Shown here in pieces: positions 1 through 10,100 of a stretch of DNA of 30,465 nucleotides; positions within the stretch are counted from its first letter, which is position 1; every line of letters begins with the position of its first letter. The position numbers were made by a program, and so were the translations under genes. The notes under the pieces are model-generated. The model ran no database searches, was not told the origin of the DNA, and saw nothing but the letters and a program-made list of their open reading frames with translations. This stretch comes from Lobulomyces angularis (taxonomy: Eukaryota; Chytridiomycota; Chytridiomycetes; Lobulomycetales; Lobulomycetaceae): the NCBI GenBank assembly GCA_027604685.1, contig JADHYX010000264.1, positions 1-30,465 of the forward strand. The letters run 5' to 3'.

Positions 1-23
1 AAATAAAAAATAAAAAAAAAATA

Positions 24-2066
24 CTACCGAACATTTACTTGTTCTACATCAACAACTTTTGCGTCGTTCTCTTCATCTTGTTTACTAGGTATCATTTTTT
101 CTACGGCTTCTAAAAATGAATTAATTTTGCAAAATGAGCCATCGCCATTTAAGTTTCTTGAATTGTCTTGGCAGTGTGGAATCTTTACAACCTTTCCGTT
201 GTACAAAAGTCTAACATATGAATTATTTTTAAAAAAGTTGAACATAGTTTTTTTTTCTTCAAACACTTCTATGTTACTAAATTGTTTGTTGTTAAAATTT
301 TGTTGGTTTAATAAAATTTATTTTGTTCATTTTTATTTTTTTTTTTACATTATGGAAGAAAATGGAGGAATCTTTGAATCAAATGCTTGAAAAGCAGAAA
401 GTAGTGGACCTTCATAAGTAATTGAAAGTGTTTAAAAAAAATTAAATCATAGTAAAAGTACCTAAAGTTGAATCATGCCCAGAATATATCGATACCTTAC
501 TCTTACGATCAGTTTCTAACAAGTCGCTTTTCAGGTCTTTCATTAATCCACTAATGGAGTATTTACATAGTAGAGGATCTACTTGGTACTTTTCCCACCA
601 ATCCTTAACACAAATTCTTTCCAAGTCTTCCAAGTCTGAATCTGTAACATCTGGTGGAAGCTGAACCTAAAAACCAATATAAATTTATTTTTTTTCTATA
701 TATACTCCGTTGCCTTTCATACAAAGAAAGTAATCATTTAAATGATGCAGTTTATTCATACGCGGAGCAACATTGATTCCAATTTTTTTCATTCTCAATA
801 CAATATCGTCAATGGCAGGTTGGAGCTCCTTTCTCACTCTAACTTTAAAAGCTTTAGACAAGTCAACTGCAATTTTGCTTGCATCACTGGGATAAAGAGT
901 CTCCGTTTCCTCTGACTTTATATGCTGCATAAAAAATAAATAAAAAAAAAATGTATAATTTCTGGAATTTTTACTATAGGCAGACTCCAGTTCTTTTCAA
1001 CTCGGTACTGATTTGGAAAGAACCCGTTTAATAAATATTGCACTGATTCAATTGTCCTTGCATAATCTGTTGATCTTACATAAACATTGTTTTTCGTTTT
1101 ATCGTCAAGTTCACCTTTTTTGACAGATTTGATATAAAATACTGCAATATGTACAAAATAAAACCTCTTATAAAATGAAGTTGATCAACATACAAATTTC
1201 TCAAATTACCACCCTAAAAATTATTTTGATTTCATAAAATTTATAAAAAATAAAAAAATTTACCAATTTTTGCATTGAAAGTTTTCCAATATCAGTTAAT
1301 TGACCGGTTAAGCATGATCCATTGTCAGCAAAGTTATCAAAAAAGTTTAAAGCTTTCAAATTCTTTACTTTGGAATCATTTCCTTATTTATTGTTAATTT
1401 TTCAATATTTGTTTTTCCTTCATCTTTTGTAAAAAATACCTTCAAATATGACGCCAGAAAAATTTAATAAATTTGAAATATTGCTGTTGGAATACTTAGT
1501 GCTAGATCCTTCACTAGCAGGTGATTCTGGACTATGATCTTTTCCAGTGAATTTTTCAGCAGCCACATCTATTATATGTTTATAAGGTTATTAAATAATT
1601 GGAATTTTTCAGATTACAAAAATTATGTAGTTGTGGAGAAAGAAAACACATTTTCCTAAAAAAAAAAGAAAAAAAAAAAAAGAAATCAATAAAAAAGTTG
1701 ACAAAAAAAATTGAAAAATTATAAGATTGTATACCATGGTTTTCTTTCAGCATCTACAGGAGTTCTTTCACCGTGCCTTTTGTTAATCTTGAGTAAAAAT
1801 TTTAAACGTAGTTTTTAATTTTACCTGTGAAAAAGAATAAGTTTTTTTAATTGAAGATTGGCAGGATAGAGTCTAGAAACAGATTCATTGTCAAAAAAAG
1901 GAAAAGGCATATTCAATAAATTATAGGGTTTTATCACAAGTATTTTTTTACATTTTGGGCTAAAATAAATTTCTTGAAGTGAGATGCAGTGGCTTAACTT
2001 TTGTGTAACATTTCTTTGTTTCAAATCTATAAAATTGAACAACCAAGATACTGCCCTTTTTGACAT
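24..2066 (-). CDS. Histidine acid phosphatase, ACP6 (lysophosphatidic acid phosphatase)-like
   Basis: Member of the branched histidine acid phosphatase family, which removes phosphate from esters through a phospho-histidine intermediate. Splicing the first two exons gives the catalytic motif RHGERTP at about residue 81: exon 1 ends ..LFHR and the next exon begins inside the R codon near 1776. Later come LTDIG (about 1300), VRSTDYARTIESV (about 1040), the distal SGHDSTL proton-donor motif (about 480), and a typical end with YVRLLYNG and two cysteines. The VRST..R..ES pattern recalls ACP6-type enzymes. At least eight exons are needed; the junction between about 1140 and 1214 is ambiguous. The start is the first Met of the exon upstream of RHG. 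The basic N-terminus with no clear signal peptide could be mitochondrial (inference). The family is sure; the subfamily and substrate are not. Confidence 0.88.
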
Positions 2067-2262
2067 ATCACGATTAAGTTATAAGATAAGAAGGATTTAT
2101 ATAGTCTTTGGGACACGATTTAAAAAGGGAAAAAAAAGTCCAGAATTGATATAAATAACACCAGTTGTCCAACGAACGTTGATAGTTGATAGTATTACGA
2201 AAAAGTTTCAATCCATATGTATATATATATTATATTTAAATATTCATTAATATTATATAGTA
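2067..2262. promoter_or_regulatory. Divergent intergenic spacer upstream of the phosphatase
   Basis: Spacer of 196 bp between the phosphatase start and a rightward broken reading frame at 2263. It has a TA-rich run (about 2218-2260) and no recognisable motif beyond TATA-like sequence. It should hold the phosphatase promoter, by position only. Confidence 0.3.
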
Positions 2263-2506
2263 ATGAATAAAGAAGATTATCTAGAAAAGATTAAGAGATA
2301 TGAACCGTTGTCAAAAAACGTCAAAAAAAGTGAATCTGCAAGTTCATTAAAAAAACGCTTATTAGATGAACAAGCTCTAATATAGAATAACAGATGAGAA
2401 AAGAAAGGAATATTACGAAATAGTTTCAACTATTGAAAAGGAATTGGGGAAAAAATTAGAAAAATATTCCTTGGAAGACGACTATTTTGAAGATTATATT
2501 GACTAA
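2263..2506 (+). pseudogene. Small Lys/Glu-rich reading frame with a one-base frameshift
   Basis: An ATG at 2263 opens a frame of 40 codons (MNKEDYLEKIKRYEPL..), stopped by TAG at 2383. The adjacent frame continues at once with a similar charged composition (ITDEKRKEYYEIVSTIEKEL..YFEDYID) and ends at TAA 2504-2506. The total of 244 nt is one more than a multiple of three, so one extra base near 2380-2386 explains the break. No GT lies at the break, so an intron is not a simple answer. The joined product would be about 80 residues, probably helical. I recognise no family. It is a pseudogene, a sequencing error or chance. Confidence 0.35.
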
Positions 2507-2509
2507 ATA

Positions 2510-3230
2510 TATTTTATTGAATTTTGAGTATTTCGTTTTTAAAACATGCACCATTAAGACATAGTTCACAAAGATTTGACTTTTTGTTTCTTCATAAACT
2601 AAGTAAATATCCAATAATTTACCAATAAGAACAGAACGTTGAGCAACACCTCGAAATGGATAATGATAAGGTTCAAGTTCACCTCCAAGGTTAATACTCA
2701 TTGCTTGCTTTTTGAAATCCAGAACAATCATTCCATCATAATGAATATTCTTAATCTCGACATTTTCTCTTAATTGTAAATCAAAAGATCCCCAACATTA
2801 TTGAGTAATATATCAACTAGAAATTGCTAAAAACTTTACTCGATAAAAAGCATATAATTTGCTAAACTTTAATAAATTTGCAAATCATTTTTGAAAGTCC
2901 AACAACCATACCCATAAACTAAAAAAAAAAAAAAACAATCAAAGTAAACTGAAAATGTTTAAGAACTGGAAAAATAAATCATCCATTAGGACTGGAATCT
3001 AATACAATGAGACGATTTGTGTGAATATGAAAATAATATGTTGGTCTTTTATAAAATTTTGAAAATTATAGGGTGAAGAAAATTTAAACAAATTATGATA
3101 GAGTACACGTTGTAACCTAGTAAATCATCTTCACTTGGTAAGGGTAGTTTTGAGTAAGGATGTACCAAATTATTGAAAACAAGTACGTGGTGCTGAAGTT
3201 GATTCGCAAATACTAACAAAATCTTTATAA
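2510..3230 (-). pseudogene. Decayed protein-coding remnant, possibly beta-propeller
   Basis: Several protein-like stretches occur on the minus strand in different frames, separated by stops: KILLVFANQLQHHVLVFNN (about 3220-3150), RPTYYFHIHTNRLIVLD (about 3040-2990), KLYAFYRVKFLAIS (about 2865-2825), and a longer piece containing GMIVLDFKKQAMSINLGG and KLLDIYLVYEETKSQIFVN (about 2740-2575). The hydrophobic strand patterns look like repeated beta blades. KLLDIYLVYEE..IFVN weakly recalls the end of citron-homology (CNH) domains, but that is a guess. No complete set of GT..AG introns joins the pieces without stops, so decay is the simplest reading. A real gene with unusual introns cannot be excluded. 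Confidence 0.3.
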
Positions 3231-3409
3231 AAGCAATACAAAAAAAGAAAGAAATCTATTGTTTATAATAATATAATTAAAAAAAAATAGTAAATAAATA
3301 ATGAAAAATAGCTTTGATGTAAAATATGTTGAATTAACATGAATGATAATTAGGAAAAAATATATAAGCAACATTTAAATGAGGGATGAATTAATTGGGA
3401 AGTAAACCT

Positions 3410-3464
3410 CATAGAAAGGAAAAAAAATGCTCCCATAGAAAGGAGACAGGGAAAAAAATGCTCC
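3410..3464. repeat. Two-copy direct repeat that duplicates the tRNA 3' end and its terminator
   Basis: Copy 1 (3410-3433, 24 bp) and copy 2 (3434-3464, 31 bp) match base for base except for a 7-bp insertion (gacaggg) in copy 2 and one base in the A-run. In tRNA orientation each copy holds GGAGCA, a T-run and CCTTTCTATG. The last bases of the tRNA, its terminator and about 11 bp of flank are therefore present twice. Confidence 0.85.
3452..3458 (-). terminator. RNA polymerase III T-run terminator of tRNA-Ile
   Basis: Seven T residues on the minus strand directly follow the discriminator base, as expected for Pol III termination. A second eight-T run at 3420-3427 lies in the duplicated copy further downstream and could serve as a backup terminator. 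Confidence 0.75.
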
Positions 3465-3531
3465 ATACAGGGATCGAACCTGTGACCGCGGCGTTATTAG
3501 CACCGTGCTCTACCGACTGAGCTAATGAAGC
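3459..3531 (-). tRNA. tRNA-Ile (anticodon AAU)
   Basis: Read on the minus strand, this folds as a full 73-nt cloverleaf. The acceptor stem is GCUUCAU/AUGGAGC (7 pairs, one U-G). The D arm is GCUC..GAGC with loop AGUCGGUA. The anticodon stem is CGGUG/CGCCG with loop CUAAUAA, giving anticodon AAU. The T arm is ACAGG/CCUGU with loop UUCGAUC. The discriminator base is A. No intron is present and CCA is not encoded. It would decode AUU (and AUC/AUA after A34 to inosine editing), the usual main tRNA-Ile of eukaryotes. Confidence 0.95.
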
Positions 3532-3610
3532 TGTTGTAAGTTGAAATTTTTAGCCTACTTCTTATTTCATTATATCAACTTCAACATTGCTTTATTACAC
3601 ACCAAATTTA

Positions 3611-3764
3611 TTTTTAAATTATTTATAGTAATTAATTTTTAAATTATTTATAGTAATTAATTTTTAAACTATTTACCAGTAATTAATTTTTAAACTATTT
3701 ACCAGTAATTAATTTTTAAACTATTTACCAGTAATTTATTTTCAACTTATTTATCAGTAATTCA
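3611..3764. repeat. AT-rich minisatellite, six units of 25-26 bp
   Basis: Tandem units start at 3611, 3636, 3661, 3687, 3713 and 3739. Units 1-2 are identical 25-mers. Units 3-4 are identical 26-mers that differ from 1-2 by a T to C change and a C insertion (attta-cc-ag). Unit 5 varies at its last bases and unit 6 is more diverged. Decayed copies seem to go on to about 3880. Units abut without spacers, so this is a simple tandem array. Confidence 0.93.
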
Positions 3765-5131
3765 TTTTTAAGTTATTCCTTTATTGTTAAATTACGATTA
3801 TTTTATTTTTAAATTACGATTATTTACTGTCAAATTACAATTGATTTAAATTATTTACTATTAATTTATTTTGATTTAATTGCTGTTGATATGTTTTTCA
3901 CAAACTGAAATCCGTTTCTTCAATAGTTCTTTTAATTAATAAAGTTTACAAGTTCAATATATCTTTGCACAATATCACTTGTCTAAAATCACTAGAAGAG
4001 TATGTTTAACACTTTTTTGTTTCTTTTTTCAAATAATACGATATGGTTTAATGCGCAAAATCAATAAATAAATAGAATATCAATAGTTTCTTAAAAAAGG
4101 TTAATTAAAAACACACAAATATCTAAATGCAAACTCTTTGCTAAGAAGCGCTATGACCAAATTCAAAATTATTTTGTAAAACTATGTATTATTGAAATGG
4201 CATTACAATGTTAGCAATTGATGAAATTCAGTATTAATTGAATATTTTTTATAAAAATGTATTTTGCTAAATTTATAGTTGGTTTTATTAAAATATAAAC
4301 TATCTAATTTAGTAAAACTCAATTTCTGCCCATAGTTCTATGTTTTGTATAATTTGAGATAATTCGTTAGTATTATCTGTTTTTATTATAATATATACTA
4401 ATTGCTTGGTAAATTTGTTCATAATATTTATAAATATTAGTGTAAGTTTGTTCCTTTGACAACTTAAAGAGCTTAGTATTCAAATGGCAAAAAAAGCTTT
4501 TTGGTTCAATAGTTTCTAGCAATGTGCTTCAAGACGAGAAAATTGTTGAATGAGTAAAAAGATTGTTTAAGTATAGTTTAATTATATTTTTTTTTAATTT
4601 AAAACAGGGTTAAACATTGTTTAAATAGGGAATTTTATTCCTTTTTTTAAAAAAGTTATTAATTTTTTTGGTGATATAATTAACGTTTAATTCATTTAAA
4701 AACTAAAAAAATTAAATATTTCGGTCTATATGTTCATATGCACTGAGTTTTTTTATTAACAGTTAATTTAAGTACCAATATTTGGAAATTTTTGGGTTAA
4801 TGTTTAAAAATTATTTATTTTTTTTCATTTAAAATTTTTTTCTAATTTAATTGATACAATAACAAATTTGCGACTAAACCTATATTAACAAACAATTCGT
4901 TACTAAATAAAAGGTTTGTTCACTTTTTCAACAAATGTTGTTGATAATTTTATTTTTTTCGTCATTAAGAAATTATCATTTTTCCCTATTTGGTTTTTGT
5001 TATTTATTAAAATATAATATGTGTTCCATTTCAAAACTGACTTAATAAATTTAAATAATTAATTTAAACTCAAATGGATTTTTACATTAAAAATAAAATA
5101 AAAGAGAATCATTGGATATATATATATATTT
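3765..5131. other. Gene-free AT-rich spacer
   Basis: No reading frame of note in any frame, no tRNA and no credible exon. It begins with decayed minisatellite copies (to about 3880), then runs of T/A and scattered TTTAA-rich sequence. It lies downstream of the zinc-finger gene, whose 3' end would be in the last part (a TA repeat at about 5118-5128). I see nothing functional beyond that. Confidence 0.6.
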
Positions 5132-6113
5132 TTAAAGTTTTTCAAACAAAGTATCATCTTTGGTGACGTTGCTGTTCAATTTTCTTCCGTCGTTCAGAGT
5201 TTTACAATTTCCTTTCACCTTTTGATGTTTTCTTAAGGCGTCCAGACGAGCAAAACTTTTTGGACATTTTTCACATTGAAAAGTTTTTACTTTAGTGTGA
5301 ACTAGAGTGTGTCTATTAAAGTCAAACTTTCTGGTAAACTGCCGGTTACAGTTTTGATAGGAGCAGGTAAAAAGGTTAATTTGCTGCTGCACTTGGTGTT
5401 GTTGTTGCTGTGAGGAAGAGTTTAGCGGAAGAGGTAAAGATTGTCGCCGGGGTGAAGTGGAAGACAGGAAAATATTACTGTTTGATTCTAGATTAGGAAA
5501 GCTATTTTCGGAGGTATTTTTTGCAATGAATTTTGGGCTCAAAGTTTGTGTTTTCAAATTCATCGTTTCATTTTCTTCAAAAGGTTGAGAACTAGAGGAG
5601 GATGATAAACCTTTAGATTCAGAATTAAGACAATTTTGACATGGTTCAGTAGTAGAAAAATCCGAATTTTGTTGTCGACATTGAATACAAGGAGAACTGA
5701 CATAATTTAATTGAGTATTTTTAACGTGTTGAACTAATTTTTTCTCAGTTAAAGAATGTAAAAAAAAAAAAAAAAAAAATTGTTACGTTCAGGTGACAAA
5801 GTGTTAGATATAGAAAAATCCGAAAATTTTCTTTTTTTTGAAGGATTAGTTGCAAAAGCTTTTAAAAATAAACAATTTTAAGATAAGAAAAAGTATATAT
5901 TAAAAAAAAATTACAAGGCAAATCTAAGGGAATATATTGGTTTGTGGTATTGTTGTTGTGAGGAACTTTTAGATAGTTAAAATTAAAAAAATTTGCTTTA
6001 ATTTTTTCAAAGTTTAACTTAAAGTGTAGTGGAAATGAAGGACCAGTAGGCTCTGCGGTATTTTTGGAGATTGTTAGTGGATCCAGAGTTGAGTGAGATT
6101 CAGTTTTGATCAT
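5132..6113 (-). CDS. C2H2 zinc-finger protein (two fingers), probable transcription factor
   Basis: Three exons (6113-5915, 5858-5787, 5733-5132) give 290 residues. Both introns are short GT..AG; the second (5786-5734) contains a 20-T run and a CTTTAAC branch-like motif. The C-terminal third has finger 1, C-X4-C-X12-H-X3-H (CSYQNC..HTLVH), joined by TKVKTFQ to finger 2, C-X2-C-X12-H with a terminal Cys six residues on instead of the second His (C2HC-like). N-terminal parts are Ser/Asn/Gln-rich, with a KKRK nuclear-localisation-like motif in exon 2, a C..C..C..C cluster (CIQCRQQ..CQNC) and polyglutamine before the fingers. Paired terminal fingers on a disordered protein are typical of fungal DNA-binding regulators. 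Targets cannot be told. The start is the first Met of exon 1, MIKTE. Confidence 0.82.
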
Positions 6114-7179
6114 GTAAAAAATAAGAAAAAGGTTTAGAAACGTTAAAAATTTGGGTGGTTAAAAAGTATAGTTGAAAAATGCAGAATAGTAAAAGAGCGT
6201 AATTACTGGTTTGAAAATTTGAGTTGCTTTTTACTATTTTTTCTTATGTTAAATATCACAGTAATTTTTGGATTGAAAGAAGTAGGATTTTTTTTTGAAT
6301 TTAAAATTAAAAAAATTAAAAAGTGAAATTTTTAAAATCTGCGCCTTGTGTGGATGCGCCACTCATGGAAGCTGAAGGCGGGGGTTTTGGGGTTTGAGAT
6401 GTGACATTCTAGGGTTTAGGGCTTTGGGTTTCAGCCATTGATTCAAACACAATTTTAAAGCAAAATTAGTTTGAGAAGATGTGGAGTTGAAGGTAGTAGG
6501 ATTTCGGAGCTCAGTGGGTAGAATGGAAAATTGCTAGAAGTAGAAAAGATCAAAGTTAGCTGATACATATTACACTTCATTATAGTTCATTGGCTAATCC
6601 ACAATCTTGTTGCCGTTGGCTTCATTTCTTGTCCTTACTTATTCTACTTTTCATTTCCAGCAAACCAAGGTTTTTAGAGCATTAAAAACTCAATGAAATT
6701 TAAAAAAAAAACTTGATTACTCAATCTTTCCTTATACGTTACCTACCAAATTTAATAACAACATAAAACTCAATGTTTCTATAAGTATAACAATTCAAAA
6801 ATATTAATACCAGAATTTTCTTGATTATTCCTTTGATTCATCATACAACATAAATTATGAAATTAAAACTCACTTTTTTTGTTATTGGGCCGTTATTATG
6901 CTTACACTCGTTAACTATAAGATATATATAATCTAAAGTTAAACATTCAATTCATTCTAAATTATGGTAAATTTTAAGTTTGATATTTAACACCAAGTTT
7001 GATTTTCTTAAAAATTTTTTTCAGCACAAAATTAAACTTCATTTTTTAGTGTGATATCCATTACAAAAAAGTATTTAAATACAGATATTTTTATTTTCAA
7101 TTTCCAATTACTTTTAATATAAAAAAAGATATTTTTGTTTCTTTAATTTTATTTAATCAGCTGCAAAAAGAAATTGGAA
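6114..7179. other. Gene-free spacer between divergent genes
   Basis: About 1.07 kb with no supported exon. It must hold the promoters of the zinc-finger gene (leftward) and the large gene at 7180 (rightward). The middle (about 6341-6540) is clearly richer in G+C than its surroundings and has a G-rich patch, listed separately, plus a small GTGG-atgcg-CCAC hairpin at about 6350-6362. From 6660 to 7160 it is plain AT-rich sequence with TATA-like runs. Confidence 0.55.
6377..6430 (+). other. G-run cluster with TTTAGGG-like telomeric motif
   Basis: Five G runs fall within about 50 bp of an otherwise G-poor region: GGGGG (6380-6384), GGGG (6389-6392), GGG (6412-6414), GGG (6419-6421) and GGG (6426-6428). 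The last three are spaced by TTTA and CTTT, so the stretch TAGGGTTTAGGG resembles a TTTAGGG-type telomere repeat. G-quadruplex formation is possible but would need one loop of 19 nt. Confidence 0.5.
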
Positions 7180-10100
7180 ATGTCGCTGCACCAAATTAAA
7201 AATGTTGTGTTTAATCCCCTTTTACAAACTAGGCTTGAAATTGAAACATTTCTAAAGTCACAAATTCCCGAAACAGCCCACCCATTCTCAAATGATATTT
7301 TGCTCTTTTTCGATGGAACTTCTGTGAAAGAAATAAACATTTCTGATAAACCCTCTACTTTTTTTATAGACAACGTAAATATTTTTATGTTCATTTGAAG
7401 TAATCATTTTATTATTATAATTTTGTAGGCAAAATTGAATGATTTGGGTGACGTTTTGCTAGAAAGATTACAACTACACAAAAATACCTTGCAGGAAATT
7501 GTGGAATATACACTGATTCTACCTAATGATAGTATAATCGAAATCCCTTGGAAGCAAGATAGTATCGTTTTGTTTGCACTTTCTATAAGGCAACCAACTT
7601 ATTATGGTATATAATAATAATTATTCTTTTTTTGTAATAAATTTAATTTTTTTTAAAAGATTTATGTATTGGTAACGAAAATGGTGATGTTATTACTTAC
7701 AATAGTAAGAAAAGCCGGTCTTTTTCTGGTTTGCTTCATTCAGGCGATATCATCAAAAATGTAACTAGTGCATTTGTTATCTAATTTTTAATGATATTTG
7801 TAGGATACCTTACTCCAGACCGTTCGAACAGACTCTAATGTACCAACACAATGCGAAGCTGTAGTTTTTGTTTCCGGATACAATTATACACAATTAAACA
7901 GATACGAAAAGTTTAGACCTTCAGTTTTAGTGGCAAACCATGAATTAAAGCTTCTTTATTTAACCACAATTCCTCTGGATCTTTCTTCTGTCGGTAAAGC
8001 AACACTCTGCTGTCCATTAGTATATGGTTTGAAAAACAGAAAAAAATTTTTTTGTTCATCATAAATTTTAGAATCAAATATTGACGGAACAATAAAAATT
8101 AAAATTCTACCTACTCCCCCAAAAGCTGAACAAATTTTTGCAAGCGGAAGTTCGCTTCCTGGTGCTACCCTTTGTAAATATGACATTTGAGAATTTATTA
8201 TTGATTTTTTTTTAAAGCATTTCAAAGATCCATTACAATTTCGAAATCTTTGCAACAAGAATTCACTGGCATGTCTACTCAGGAAAGCTTACATACCTTT
8301 GAGTCGGTAAAGAAGGAGGAGGACATTGTCTCAGAACTTTTAAAAGATGTTGAGGAAGGTTTGACGCTAATAGTGGAAAACGGTTGTGATGCTTCTGAAA
8401 TAGCTGCTGCGTATAATCCTACAACAGTTCTACGCTATGGTTTAGGTTTAAGCGTTGCTAAGGAATATACTTTTGTGAATGAAGAGGAATTTATATTTCC
8501 ACTTTGTTTAGGAAACGTTTTACAAGGAGGAAACGTTCTCGCTTTAGGAAAACCATGGGTTGGTTCAAAAGTTAATGTTAGCAAACTCATTGATGAACAA
8601 AGTCTGGGAATAATATTTGTGGTATCTGATAAAATGTCAGATCAGGCTGTTAAATTAAACCCACACCTAAGATGCAACAATTCCTTATTCATTTTGATAC
8701 CATCTAATACCAAGAAATTAAAATTTTCTACTCATAAGAGTTTAGTTGAATTTATGAATAATCTGAATGTATATAAGTTACTAAAAATATTTTTAATTCC
8801 TTTTTTTTTTTTTTAAGATAAATTCTATACAATCGTTAGCAGGGCCATGCTCTTTTGTTGTTGTAAAGGTAAGAAAATTCAAATGCGAGACAAGGTTACT
8901 AAAGTAAAAAAAAATAGATAAATTCAAAGTATTTCTTTTATCGAGGAACCAGAATAGAAGGATTAACTTTAAGTATTCCAAATTTTGGGGATGATGTTAC
9001 AGACATTGTATTGCAATATGGAGACCATTGTAAAAAAAACCTCGCCCTATCGGAAAAAAACAAAGAGAAACAATTTTCCTCCTTGATAAGTTTAAAAGAA
9101 GAAAAGATTATATTTAATGGGCACACCTTTTCCGTTGATGATCTGTTTAAATTTTTTGATATGATTAGTTTTGAGGAACTGAATATAAGAAAAGGTTTTT
9201 TTTTTTTTTTGTTATAATTTTTTTATTTTTCTGTCGTTTCCTTATCCTTTTTATTTAGACGAGGTTTGCGATACTTTTTCGCAACTATCTGTGTTATTTA
9301 GTTACGAAAGGTTGACTGAAATTACTGGTATATTTTGTTAACTTGTCAATTATTTGAAATACTTATTTCGTTTAAATTTCTTTATTCATTAGGAAAACTG
9401 TTAATAAAAATAAAAACTAGAATAGATAAAGAAGTAGCAGCATTTAAAAAAAATTATGTTGATTTTGTGGAAAATAATTTTTTGGTGGAAAGAAACGATC
9501 AGGAGGAAAGACTATATCGTAATGAAAAAAATAGATTATATTCAGTGTTCCGTGGAAGTGAAAGAAACCTTAAAATCGAATCTCAGTTTTTTGTGGATTT
9601 AATTGGAAATACCATCAGTTCCAGGGTAAAAAAAAAAATGTAATACATAAAAAATAGTTTCCTCAGCAGTTGTTTATCTTTTAGGGTAGTTCGAGTAGAA
9701 TGCATAACTTAAATCAGTTGATAAGAAAAAGAAAAATCGCTGCTAATGTAAGCAGTTCAAAAGAGGTTACATACGACGATTTGTGCGACTTATTGGATGA
9801 GCACTGTTCAGCTGTTGGTTGCGTCATTGGAAACTTGGATCAAGGAAATTTGCCATCCTGTTTACAACGAGTTGCTGCAGGAGAAAATTTTCAGCTTAAT
9901 AATTTTGTAACTTTTGATAGAAGGTTTTTGTTTTTTATCATTTTATTTTTAATATTTATGCTGAAAAACAGAAATTTAGTCTTGGAAGGATTAGATGTGG
10001 GAATAGTAATGAACCACCACTCTGGAAGTAACAACCAAAATATGTTAACCGCAACTGATGATTCCATTAGTTTTTCATTATGCATTGTAAGGTCATTTTT

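Noticed and set aside
3611..3764. Regular repeats that could suggest a CRISPR-like array
   Set aside because: Units abut with no unique spacers, are AT-rich and without dyad symmetry, and the genome is clearly eukaryotic.
5760..5779. A 20-base A run that seems to frameshift the zinc-finger gene (poly-Phe frame)
   Set aside because: The run lies inside a normal GT..AG intron (5786-5734), and splicing restores the frame with SPE|LQHVKN.
6501..6525. tRNA D-arm-like string AGCTCAGTGGGTAGA
   Set aside because: No acceptor, anticodon or T arm can be paired around it; at most a fragment.
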